The notes under the pieces were generated by a model. The model saw nothing but the letters and a program-made list of their open reading frames with translations, made no database searches and was not told where the DNA came from. A stretch of 64,000 bases of DNA from contig JAEMBT020000008.1 of the NCBI GenBank assembly GCA_018873245.2, positions 11,797,172 to 11,861,171 of the forward strand, written 5' to 3'. This DNA is from Archegozetes longisetosus. Its lineage: Eukaryota > Arthropoda > Arachnida > Sarcoptiformes > Trhypochthoniidae. Positions 48,847 through 60,874 of this stretch are shown here, one piece after another; within the stretch, counting starts at the first letter, position 1; each line of letters begins with the position of its first letter. The translations under genes and the position numbers were made by a program.

Positions 48847-51800
48847 ATGCATCGATTCTTGTTATTAGCTAATCCAAGATCTGGTTCTACATATTTGGCT
48901 AATCTTCTAAGAAGCCATCCCGATATCGGTGTGGCCGGAGAACTGCTCAATGATGAACACGAACTGCCAGACAATAAACTTGAATACATTGAACAACAGA
49001 TCTCAAAAATGGACCAGAATTTTGTTGGATTCAAAGTATTCCCTGAACAGATATTCAAACGAGAGTTACGTTTTGATGATATCGTTCGGTATATAGGAGT
49101 CAATTGTGTAATAGTTCTGTGGAGAAAGAGTCTTATCGAGCAGTTGATATCAAGAAGAATAGCTGAAAAAACTGGTATTTGGTTTTGTGGGCCTGAAAAT
49201 CAAAATTCTGACTCTACAGAAAAGGTAGCCATAGATCAAAATGACTTAAAGCAATACTTCGAAACACTTCAGTCTGATTGGAAAACAATCGGAAGTCAAT
49301 GGCCTACAGATATCTTACCGATATTTCTTAGTTATGAAGACTTATTGATGGACCCAATTCGAGAACTGAGAAGAATATTTGCGCGCATGTCGTGCGATAT
49401 AGAAAAGTACATTTATGTGAACGCAGGTCGATCCAAGATTCCACTTCATCCTTCGGAAAAAGTTACAAATTGGGCAGAAATTGATCCAGAACTGAGGGAT
49501 GTAGAACTAAACGCAGAGCTCATTCTCACGGAAATGATCAATAAATCACTTAAAGTCCAATTCGAAACTCTACCTCTAGTTCCGGATCGAGAGCCATCGA
49601 TGCCTCCGACTGGTTGGAGATATAATGTGTGCGCGCCATTCATGCCTAACAAGGCCAAAGAAAATGTTATGAATGCTCTATTTTCAGGATCTGTGTCTTC
49701 GGCCGGTTTTTGGCCTAATCAGATGTCAAAAAAGCTTAAACAAGTATTTGGTGTTCCGGTCGCTCAGCCGTGTTGTAATGGATTCACTTCGTTACTGTTG
49801 GCCATGCAGGCAGTAAATATTGGTAAAGGTGATGAAGTCATAATGCCTGCTTTGACCATGATTGCTGTTCCGAATGCAGTTCATTTTCTGGGAGCTGTTC
49901 CAGTGTTCGTTGACTGCGCTGACGATAACTATAATCCGGGTTTAAAGGAAATTCTGGGCGCGGCGACAGGTAAGCGTTTAGGGATAAGATTATTTGATTT
50001 TGTTATGAAAATTAATTCAGACTTGCTCATATATACAAACTTTATATTGAGTTCATATTGATTTATTTGATGATAAATTTATCAATAACTCAGTTATCTG
50101 TTATTGTCTCATAAAATTACGACTATTGAAGGTCAGTAGTGTCAATGACTTTTATGCAATTGATAAGCTTTAAGGTCCAGGTGTTGATTATCAGTAGCGA
50201 AGTCATTAGAGACCGAAGAAATACATATTGCCTAAACTTTACTCATATACAGCTGAGGTTTACAAATGTTTAGGAGGAAAATTGAAAATATTTCACTATA
50301 TTTTAACTCTACGCGAATAATCGAATGTATTACAGTACTTTTAGTTTTACGAGTATCAGTATTACTAAACCTGTACCTCAAGTGCTTGTGTCGAGAGTTA
50401 TTTGTATTAAGCTAAATTTTATTTTATTTATTTCAAATTTACTTAAGTTGCACAACTTTCTTTTACTCTATATACCATCAATACCATAATGATAATAATG
50501 ACAATCATAATATTTTTAACCTATTACTAAATTCTAACACGAAACCTGACAAAACCGACTCTATAGTTCTCACTCAAAATCTCCTGGCTTTGATAATGTT
50601 TATCACTTGGCTATGTCCAAGGTCAATCAAATTTTCTTCAATAATGATAAGAAAAGCTAAAACTTCATAAATTCAAATAAAATCTATTGAATTACTAAAA
50701 ATTTCGACATTTTTTCGTATTTCAACGAAAGAGATTATCCTAAAATTATTTGAATTTCAGAAAGAACAAAAGCCGTCATAATTACACATACTTATGGTGT
50801 GCCTGCAGTTGATTTAGAGCAAACTGTAATCGAATGCAAAAACAGAGGATGGGTCTTGATCGAAGATATCAGTGAATGTGTTGGAATCACGGCTAACACC
50901 AGTTCAGGCGCTCAACGACTGTTAGGCACATTCGGCGACTTCGCGTGCGCCAGTCTTTATGCAAATAAAATAATACATGCCGGTGATGGAGGCTTTGTGT
51001 TGGCCAAAGACGCCAGACTTGCGGCTAGACTCAAAGCTCTTGTCAATCACGGCTTTACTCCGACCTATCATTTCTTGCATTTCGAAAGTGCGATAAATGC
51101 AAAAATCAATGGATTGGGTGCTGCGCTCGCATGCGGTTGTCTCAATGAATTATCAACAGTTATGAATCACAGACATCAATTGTCTCAATGGTATCGGAAA
51201 CATCTGAAGTCATTGCCTGTAAAACCGATGCCCGAATGCGGGCCACAAGACACTCCGTGGGTGTTCGGCATCGAATGTGAGTCAAAGAGTATCAGAACTA
51301 AATTGAGAGCATTTCTGGCCGATTATGGAATCGAAACTCGCGACTTTTTCTTTCCCTTACACTTACAACCGGCTTTCAAACAGGTATCTGGCCAGAATCA
51401 ACACTCCCGCGCAGAAAATTTAGGCTCAACCGGTTTTTATTTGCCTACTTATTTCGATTTGACTGCTCATGACGTCGAATATATCTGTGCTGTCATTCAA
51501 GAGTTTTTCCATCAAAGTCAATCTAACAACAAACGAGTTTTATCGCCGCCCGAAACCGGAACTAAAGAAGTAGTGCTTATCAAAAGTGGTAGTTTTCGTG
51601 TTGAAGCTAAGACTTTCAGCAAAAATGGTCTCTTAATGCAGAGTAGAAATCGTGGACATTCTCTCATAGATGCAGTTTCTCTCAGTCTATTAGCTGATAA
51701 ATGTCTTATTCACGAGAGATGGGGTGTATGCCAGCAATTCTTATCAGACATCAAACAATGCATTCAAGCTTCCAAATCATTTGATCCACAATCAATTGAA

Positions 51801-54800
51801 CAGTATTTCAAGCCATATATTGAATACTTTTCATCTCAATCATCATTTGAACCATCGATACACAGGCCATGGCTTTACGAAGATCTAAGAGCGCCTGAAT
51901 ATGATATAGCGAGTCCAGTGGCCACCACTTCTGATTACGAAACTTTGCAGTTGTTGGTGTGGCTTGTTAAGCAATTCAAACCAAGAAGTATAATAGAGTT
52001 GGGCTCATGGATGGGTCACAGCACTCTTCTTATGGCTATTGCAGCTCAACAATATTCTACGAGTCATTACAAGACTCGAATCTATGCATGCGACGCCTTT
52101 CGTTGGCAGCACTGGATGGCAAACTTTGTCAAAGAGGCCAATGTCTTGATGAACGGACAGTCATTTCTGCCTCGATTTACATACAATACTAAACCCATGC
52201 GTGAATTCATAGAACCAGTTGTTATGCAATATGGACAGAGTCTTCCTGATTCTATCGAGCATGTCAGACCTGGTCTTGTGTTCATTGATTTTACACAAGA
52301 TTCTGAAGAACTTGAAGAAAAGTGGCAACAAATCGAACCCAATCTTACTCCTAATCACACAATCATCTTGTTCAATGGCTTATCTTATACTTCAATACCT
52401 TTTTTTACGAGACATGCGCATCAGTTGCAAGCTTTCGTTAAACCGCACACAATCGCCAAAGCCTTCAAATATGTTTCATATTCGGCACAAATATCCAAGC
52501 CTATTGCCGAAACTAAATTCTGTCGAAAATTCAATTTTCAAACACCACCCGACTGGACACATCATCACAAGAATGCGTTCAATTCCGCAATCAGTTCATT
52601 GAGAGAAATAATTCATGACCAAAATTCTGATATACTGTTTATTCCTTCAGTAGAGGAACAGCTCTGCGAAAATCCAGAACTTCTGAAAAATAATCAATGG
52701 ATTGGTATATCACATATGGTTCCCGAATATCCCGAACTATTCTATACTCCTGACTTGAGTCGGATGTGTAGTAAACAATATTCAAAATATATGAAACGCT
52801 GTAAAGGATTATTCACTTTAACTAAAGTTCAATCGGAATTTCTTCGTAAAAATTTATTGACTGACTGTAAAATTCCTATTCAGCCGCTGACTTATCCGTT
52901 CGTAGAGCCAGATGTTTGGCAACAATCACTTGTAGTAGAGCTGATGAAGAGTGGATCAACGCTTGATTTCATACTTATTGGTAGTTTTGCACGCGATTAT
53001 AACCTCTTCTATTCAGTCAAAGTTCCCAGCAATATGAGAAAAGTATTACTGATTAATGATGAAACGATGGAACAAGAGTCAAAGAATGCACCAAAACATG
53101 TTTATCTGCAGAATCGTCTTAATGGTGACCAATATGAGAAGCTTTTAGAGAAATCGATTCCTTTTCTTAGCCTGAAATATGACGGCGCAGCAAATACTTT
53201 GATTCTTGAATGTATTGCTAGAAATATTCCTATAGTCGTGCCTAATATGAAGTCATGTGTCGAATATATTGGTCCAGACTATCCATTACTTTATGACTCG
53301 AAACAGACAGATTTGACACAACTTTTAACTGTTGATAATATGCAGAAATCTATTGATTATTTGAAAGCTATGGATAAGTCCAGATTCGACATCAATTATT
53401 TTGTCAATTCTGTACAAACTAGTTGTGTATTGCGTTCAATATCACCGATCACTGAAACAAAAGCTAATGATTTATCTTCGAATAGGCTTCCGTTATTCAA
53501 CAGCTTTGATGTGACGATTTGCATTTGTTCCTATAAGCGAACTCATCATTTATCAAAGATACTCAACTCTTTATGGAACGAACAAACTTTTACTGGAAGT
53601 ATGCAAATAATAGTCTGGAATAACAACGAGTCGAGAACGAGAATAGTTAATAAAATCTGTGATTATTACATTTCTCGCTCAACACCTGATAAATCACTAG
53701 AACTGATTTGTTCGACAAGAAACTACTTTTGTTCTGTGCGCTTAGCTATGGCTCAGTTGATGCAAAGCGATTGCCTTCTTATATGTGACGACGACATCAT
53801 TCCAGGACCAGAATTCGTCAAATTTTTCATTAATTCTCATCTAAACTATCCAAAAGATGTGCTCTGTTTGAGAGGTCATAAGTTTTTGCCACATGAGCTT
53901 CAAGTGGAAAACCCATCAAATGTTTGGTCAGATTATGAAAACTTAAGATTCATCGGTGATGAAGCGCCACAGCAATTAATAGATTTTGTTCACGCGGACG
54001 CATGTCTTATTCCCAAAAAGCATTACACGAATGTGGGTCCGTACAAATGCCTGACTCCAGCTTCGCATTAGTCGATGATTATTGGATGAGTTTTGTACTC
54101 AACCATAAATTTAACCGTAACTTACGTAAACTTTCGACTGAAAATCTTGGTTTCAGTCTTCTGGAACGCACTGAAGATTCAGATCAAATCGGTTTAGCTC
54201 TTTATACCAGACCTGAAGTTAAAGAAGCGAAGATTCGGCTCTATATTCATCACATGCTTCAGGGATGGCCTCATTGGCAAGAAGAGCCAATTTCGGAAAC
54301 GGTTTTTGATGAACAAAAGGTTTCTGAATCGAAGCGCGGATTTTGGGATCAATTGTTTGTTGGGTTCAATATTTCCAGTTCTATTAACGAGAATGATGTC
54401 AAAGACTTGGTAAAAGCTGGGGTTAAATGTGTCAGAATAGGAGCCGTTGGACTAGGAGATAAAGTTGACTATGAATTTAGTGACTTTCTCACAGAACCTG
54501 AGGCTCAATTGAATATTTTGAAGAATAAATGTCGACTTCTGAAGTCATACAACATTAGAGTTGTTTTGACTCTCAGAAGAGATTTAGCCAGTCCTCAAAT
54601 TTGGAGATTAATCGCTGAAAGTTTCTATTCCGATGACAATGTTGTCGGTTATGATCTGATTAATGAACCGTTTACTCAAAAGGAAGAGTCATTGCACTGG
54701 ACAGAACTTGCGGAAGAAGATAAATGTAATACATATCAAATTCTATTTCTTGAAAGTAATATCTGTTTTATAGATAAACTTTAATCATGAAATTTGTTTA

Positions 54801-55387
54801 CAGTCATTCCCGCATTAATGGTTCAATACATGAATATAATTAATACGATTCGAGAAGTCGATAAAATAACTCCACTTATTATCGAGTCTTCTTATTGGGC
54901 ACATATCGATGCACTGAAGAAGTTACCGATTGAGTCACTCTTAGCATTCGACACGTCGCTAATGATTTCTTTTCATTTTTATGAACCGATGATTTTGACA
55001 CAAAGACAAAAGAATAAGAAAAGATATTCATTTCCCACAAAAATGTCTGTTTACGAAAATACAGTCAATAGTGAAACTGTTCTCATAGACCAGAGTTTTA
55101 TTGATCGAAAATTCAAAGAAACTCTCAATTGGGCCAACAATTTAAATGTCAAGATTGTTGTCGGAGAATTCGGAATAAGTCGAGAAATCGGTGGAGCCCA
55201 TCAATATCTGAAGGCTGTTATGAATGCCTGCAAGCAGTGTAAAATTAGTTCTTTTATATATAGTTTTCGCGATCATGAATGGGATTCTATGGACTATGAA
55301 CTGGGTACTGATTTGAGTACTGGAAGACTGAGGAAACCATGGGATCAAAATAGTCTAATGGAAACTTTGCTCAATGGTATAAATTAA
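48847..55387 (+). CDS. Six-module fusion: sulfotransferase, DegT, methyltransferase, GT-B, GT-A, GH5
   Basis: Three exons: 48847-49969, 50761-54725 and 54804-55387, giving about 1890 residues if one missing base near 54050 is allowed for. Modules: sulfotransferase with the PAPS-binding NPRSGSTYL (residues 9-17); DegT/StrS PLP aminotransferase (about 258-630) with the likely PLP lysine in SLYANKIIHAGDGG (about 444), split by the phase 1 intron; class I SAM methyltransferase (about 750-950, IIELGSWMGHSTL); GT-B glycosyltransferase (about 954-1267, YDGAANTLILECIARN); GT-A glycosyltransferase (about 1290-1553, ICDDDIIPG); GH5 (about 1567-1890) with acid/base Glu in YDLINEPF and nucleophile Glu in VVGEFGIS. 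The ATG at 48847 directly precedes the sulfotransferase core, and no signal peptide is seen. Such modules normally sit in bacterial glycan operons. Introns argue for an integrated gene. The substrate is unknown. Confidence 0.85.
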
Positions 55388-56450
55388 ATATATTATTAGA
55401 TGAACTAAATTTTCATAACAATTTTTCTGAATAGGTATTGAATCTTGTGATTAAATAGAAGGTCTTCAAATATGATCAATCAAGATATTAATTTAGATAA
55501 TTGAACTTCAATCAAAGAGGATTTTGAATATTCGAATTGCTTATGATTAGCGATCGTTGTTTCTGAGAGCTGTAACTCAAGTGTCCACTCTGGAAATTTG
55601 AATAAGTCAGTACTAAGAATATAATAGTTGAAGGGGTTTTCATTAGATATTGCATGTTAAAAGATGTATAACTATGCGCGATACTATGTAATACTTATTA
55701 TCTCAATATTTTTCAACATTTAAGGCAAAAATAAATTAAATTTACTCTTCTAAAACTAAATTTTACTTAAAGAGATAAAAAATTCAAAGAGAAAACTTTG
55801 AGAAAAAAGTTTTTATTTGATCTAATTCTTCTAAGTTTGGTCAATTCTAAATAATAAATAGTAAAATTCTTGCATTTTATTAACACTTGAAAGATTTCAA
55901 TTGAGAGTTGAAGAATTTGATAGTAAAGTTATAGAAAATTTCTCACTGACTTATCTATTGTATTTATCTATCAAGTTCAAATTTTTGCTTAATTGAAAGA
56001 AACACATGTTTTTCACCTTTTTTCCCCATTTTGAAAAAATAAGTGACTAAAGAAATCAAAATAAATACACGTGTTTATAAATATAATGTGACTGTGACAA
56101 TAAATGAGTGTGCTTTAGTCATAATCAAATACATTGACCCATAGATGGGACTCTATTAATTATGTGACTTAAGAGGAGTTGACTTTATAGGAGTTTTACT
56201 CTGTTTCTTACTTTTGAATAACCTTTGAAAGATGCCATTTCTAAGAAAAAATATACTTTTGAAATCAACTATGACTAATAATTTTCAATGTTTTATATTA
56301 GAATGTATTGTTTGACACCTAAATATTTGTAATGAAAAATTAAAGCGGCATTTTTCTTTTTAATAAATGTAAGGGTCCTCCCTTTGATATTTTTGTCCCT
56401 TCATGAGTCAAGCCAGAGGTGGTCGCCCTAAAAATAAAGTTTCTCATATA
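55388..56450. other. Intergenic, nothing recognised
   Basis: AT-rich spacer downstream of the fusion gene. An AATAAA occurs near 55729. Confidence 0.45.
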
Positions 56451-57694
56451 CCTTACGACAAAAAATCTGGAAACCCATTACATATTTTGATAATTGATTT
56501 TCGCTCGGTATTAATACATATGTCAATGTGTCATATGTCTTTATCAAGGTTGAAACTTGCTCTATTTGAATGATTAATAAGGTTTTAAGTGCCATAATAG
56601 ATTTTCGAGAAAATCGCGACCAAGCCTTCAGCCACCAGTAAACAACAGAAGAACAGAGAACGACTCCAAGTTCTATTTGAAGCCGGGTCGTTGAAGCCAA
56701 AACTTTGCACCAGATGACAAAAATACCTTTGTCTATAATATATGAAGCTTTAGCAAAACTAAAACGCGGAGAGAGTATTAAAACAAGTCCAGGATCAGGA
56801 AGACCTCTCAAACTTCGTTCAAACCATCTCCGACGCATCACGCAACTTGCTCATCATCATGACAAATGGTCAACCTAAAGAATCGCGCATCAAACCTATT
56901 TGAGAAGGTCACCAAAGGTGAGTAGTCGGACTGTACAGCGGCGCCTCAGCGAGCGCGGGTATATCAAAGTTGTACCCAAACAGGTCTTCCTTTTGACAGA
57001 AGTGCACAAGCTGGCTCGAGTTTGCTTATAGATACAGGGCTTTTAACTGGACTAAATGTGTATTTAGTGATGAGTCAAAGTTTGGGGGAAAGTCCGTAAA
57101 TCGGTGCGAAAACCTAAGTTCCCCGTCAGTTACTGTATGGGGGGTATCTGCTTGCTAGGCTTAACTCCTTTAGCTTCAGTCGTTGGTTCTATCGATTCAG
57201 CAAAATATATCGAAATTATGAGAGACTTTTTATTACCGTTGATGAATGCCATGTTCGGTGGAGACTTTGTGTACCAACAAGACAATGCCTCGTGTCACAA
57301 ATCGAAGCAAAGAATCAAGTTCTTTGAAGACAATAATATCGTCATTATCGAGTGGCCTCCAAATTCGCCCGACCTCAACCCGATTGAACACTTATGGAGA
57401 ATAATTAAGGATATTCTTGAGAAGGAAGAACCGAAAACATTTCAACTGTGGATCGCAAAAATAAACAAAATATGGGATAATTTTAAGTTAGACATCTTGG
57501 AGTCGTTGAACAAAACTATGAAAGAACGCATAGAAAAGTGTATAGCTGCCAAAGGAGACTAAATTAAATTGTGATTTCTTTGTTGTTGTAATAATTAGAG
57601 TAAATTGTATTCTTTTGATAAATTTCATGTTAATATATTGTAAATTTCATTTAAAAATTTACGATTACTTTTTCCGGATTTTTTTGTCGTAAAG
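56451..57694 (+). mobile_element. Tc1 element with dead transposase
   Basis: 1244 bp between TA dinucleotides. Ends are inverted: CCTTACGACAAAAAATCTGG at left, and reversed right CTTTACGACAAAAAAATCCG. The transposase reads from about 56640 (NRERLQVLFEAG, then SPGSGRPLKLRSN and RTVQRRLSERGYIKV) through VFSDESKFGG to an open C-terminal half at 57104-57562. Several frame breaks and stops lie in the first half, so it cannot move itself. Confidence 0.8.
57104..57562 (+). pseudogene. C-terminal half of Tc1 transposase
   Basis: Open part of the broken transposase, with the second catalytic Asp in QQDNASCHK and the Glu in SPDLNPIEHLW, 34 residues apart as in Tc1. The first catalytic Asp (FSDESKF near 57065) lies upstream in a different frame. 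Confidence 0.8.
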
Positions 57695-57699
57695 TATAT

Positions 57700-58871
57700 T
57701 TGGTGCCCAATATTACAATCAATGGTTCTATTTGAAAACGTGATGTGACCGATGTAAACGATGCGATCACGTCTGATATTTGAATATCTTATAGATTGAC
57801 TTTCTATGTAAGAAAATAATCAATAATTCTTGTTATACTATTGTACTTCTTGTTATACTATAGTATAAATGGTTGCAAATACATATGAAAAACGACTTTA
57901 AAATGAAATTTTGGAATATGCTAGTTCCAGCAAATTTTATAAATATTAGATCTTGCATTTAATCGAAGTAAATCCATCTGTTGAGATAACTTAAATTGAT
58001 GTTCCACATGTTCAAAACGTTTTGATTCATACATCAAATTCAGAAAAATAGAAATTACTCCTAAATTAGAGAAAAAATTATTCAAAGAATTTAGATTATT
58101 TTTAAGAACTTGTTTTGAATGGTCAAATGAAAAACTAATAAACAGATTTAAATTAATTATTATTTATTAATAAATGATTTGAATAGACTTAGGTAAATTG
58201 ACCTCTCACAAAATTTTTTGTTAGGATATAATGAGGTAATCACAAAAGTGGCATGACTACATAAGCCTTTAGAAAAAATAAATTAAATCATTTGTACTTT
58301 TGGTGGTTTTATTTTCCGAGTACTTACTGCTAAATCCTACATAAACGTGACATTTGCTTTTAGTAAAATGTTTAAAACGAAAGTTTATTGAACACTATTA
58401 TATTATTCATTCATTTGACGGCATTTAAAGTTTCTAAGATTTGGAAAATCAGTAAAATCCATTACATGAAATTCAATCAAAATTATTCTTAAAATCTACA
58501 GTCAATTGTAACGATAGAACTTCTGCTTATTGATTAAATTAAGTCAATTAAAATCTTTACAATATATGATGTACTGGATTCAGTAACGACTTGTCTGGAG
58601 ATATAAAGTTTTTCAGATTATTGTAATAAATCAATGTCTAGATCCTATTTTACATTCAGGCAAATTTTCATAATATGTTTCAATGAGGAAAACTTCATTA
58701 AATAGGTAAAGAAGTTGTCTATGATTCCCTAGAAAACCATTAAATCTTAGAATCGTATTGCACTTATGCGTCACAAGAGTGTGTTAACTGCACTTTTCTA
58801 TCATTTATGCAATGCTAGGTTACTCATTAGTAAAATTAGCATTTAAAACAACTACATCATTAAGTAGCAAA
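57700..58871. other. Intergenic, nothing recognised
   Basis: AT-rich sequence without recognisable features. Confidence 0.45.
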
Positions 58872-58873
58872 TA

Positions 58874-59280
58874 CACAGTGTAGCACAATTCGCTATCAGA
58901 AAGTAAAAATTTATTTTGAAAGGATTTTTCAATATTTTTACAAGAAAACTTTATAAAAATCAAGAGGTGTAATGAAAGTTTATGTTAGGATATGCTCGAT
59001 ATGTCAGTCATTCTCCCGATGGATGTGACAAAGACGAAGCTGATTATCGTCATAGAGATTTCAGTTTCGAAACTCCATACAGAGTTCTCAATTATGTTAT
59101 TGACAATACTCAGCTTCATCTTCGTCACATCCATCATAAGTGCGTCTGGCATATCAAACATATCCTAAAATAAACTTTTATTATAACTTTTAATTTTTAT
59201 AAAGTTTTCTTGTAAAACTATTGAAAAATGCTTTTAAAATAAATTTTTTACTTTCTGATACCGCATTGTGTTATACCCTG
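58874..59280. mobile_element. 407-bp palindromic MITE
   Basis: Almost the whole element is one hairpin between TA dinucleotides (58872-58873 and 59281-59282). The left arm contains TATCAGAAAGTAAAAATTTA and ACAAGAAAACTTTATAAAAA, and the right arm carries their reverse complements. Pairing continues inward through GATGGATGTGACAAAGACGA to a small centre near 59075. A 63-codon frame inside is a by-product of the palindrome. Transcripts would form a long double-stranded RNA. Confidence 0.8.
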
Positions 59281-59342
59281 TACTTAACTGCGTATAAATT
59301 TGATATAAACATTTTTACAAGATATCTTATCTAAAAGGCATA

Positions 59343-60625
59343 CCTTATTGCATAAAAACCTAGAAAAAGTTTTTGATCACAAATTTTTTATCTTTGAACT
59401 TATAATGAAAATATTTGGTCTACATGTTTATTAAATGTTATAATTTTATTAAATGAAATTTCACAATTTAATTGTGCGCCCTTCGGAAGATATGTACTTT
59501 TGCAGACGCGCTTTCATACTATTAAAAAAACTTAGCCAAATAATCAGGTCCAAACCCTTGCCATATGTCATTAATTTTTTCAATCCACTGCTCCATTTTC
59601 GTGGGCTTCATGGTCTCTAATTCATGTTTTATTATCGCCCACAAGTTTTCGATTGGGCTCAAGTCGGGAGACATCGCTGGCCAATCCATGGTGACCACGC
59701 CATGGTCTCCGAGCCACTTTTTAGTGATTTTTGCCCTATGGTTCGGGGCATTATCCTGTTGGTAAATAAAGCCATCAGGATATAAGGAGTTCATATTTGA
59801 GATAAGCCCTTCTTCCAAAATCTCGATGTATTTTTTGGCATCGATCGAGCCTTTGAAAAAAATTAGAGGAGTCGCTCCACGAGAGCTTACGCCACCCCAT
59901 ACCATAACTTGTGGTGAACGGCTCGGCGCTTTGATGTTACGGCGCTTTTTCCCCCACATTCGAGCTTTGTGTCTGAACATTTGAAACATACTCTCGTCCG
60001 AAATCAAGACTTTTGACCAATCTGTTCTAAGATGTTTTTGGCACCAGTCCAGTCGATTTTTCGGTGCCGAGCTGTCAACATTGGAATTCTTTTAGGGACT
60101 AGCTTAAGATATCCTACACTTTTGAAATGGCGCCAAATTGTTGATGAGTCCACTTTTGGCGATCCTCTTTCATGGGCAACTTCGGCAATTCGAGCACATG
60201 AAAACTTAGGATTAGAATTGGCTAAGTTTGAAATACGCTTTTTATCAGATGCTGATAACTTCTGACGTGCGCCACTTCCAGCCTTACGCTGGACACCTTT
60301 TCCCGATTCAATTCTATTTTTAATGCTATAAACTGTTGAAAGAGGTATTTTTGTCAACTTATGGATTTTTTTGGGATCTTTTATTCCCGATTTTATTAAA
60401 TAAAAGACTTGTGTGCGACGATCTAATTCCATAGTTATTGGACTCAAGAATTTCGCGCTCTTACTCAATGTGCATTAATTGCGTCGTAAGTTTTTTTATA
60501 TCGTTTAAAAGAACTTTTAAAGACCTTTAAATCTATATATCGTTTGTGGGGTTTGACAATCGATAATATATTTAAATAAGCTAATTAAGCTTATGAAAAA
60601 ATTTCTAGATTTCAATGCAACAAGG
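59343..60625 (-). mobile_element. Tc1 element, nearly complete
   Basis: 1283 bp between TA dinucleotides (59341-59342, 60626-60627). Inverted ends: left CCTTATTGCATAAAAACCTA, reversed right CCTTGTTGCATTGAAATCTA. It holds a minus-strand transposase with two one-base frameshifts. It lies 60 bases from the palindromic MITE. Confidence 0.8.
59461..60432 (-). pseudogene. Tc1 transposase, DD34E, two frameshifts
   Basis: Starts at ATG 60432 (MELDRRTQVFYLIKSG). Paired helix-turn-helix (IPLSTVYSIKNRIESG, STIWRHFKSVGYLKLV), then the catalytic domain with LISDESMF, QQDNAPNHR and SPDLSPIENLW (34 residues between the second Asp and the Glu). One A appears to be missing in the A-run near 60058, and one T is extra in the T-run near 59528. 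The two cancel, leaving a length divisible by three (324 codons). Both lie in homopolymers, so sequence error is possible. Otherwise the gene is intact. Confidence 0.85.
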
Positions 60626-60874
60626 TATATAACTCTGACATCTGAACCGAACTGACCTAATAGACGAAATGTTTCTCACATACTGACATAATTAGATGAA
60701 TAACAAAATAACTCTAATTAAATTTCAGAAAATTTTACGAACTCAAAGTAAATCGATCTAAATAAGTTTCGATTTTATAATTTTATTTAAATTTTATTAA
60801 AATTCCTGAAATATAACAATCAATTGAATATTTATAAATAAATATGTCAATATATGTTGAATTAGAATTTAATA

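Noticed and set aside
48847-55387. Bacterial contamination as the source of the fusion gene
   Set aside because: Two clean GT-AG introns, AT-rich spacers and continuity with transposon-bearing animal DNA argue against it, although only read data can exclude a misjoin.
58982-59173. 63-codon frame as a small gene
   Set aside because: Spans the centre of the palindromic MITE; its residues mirror the inverted repeat.
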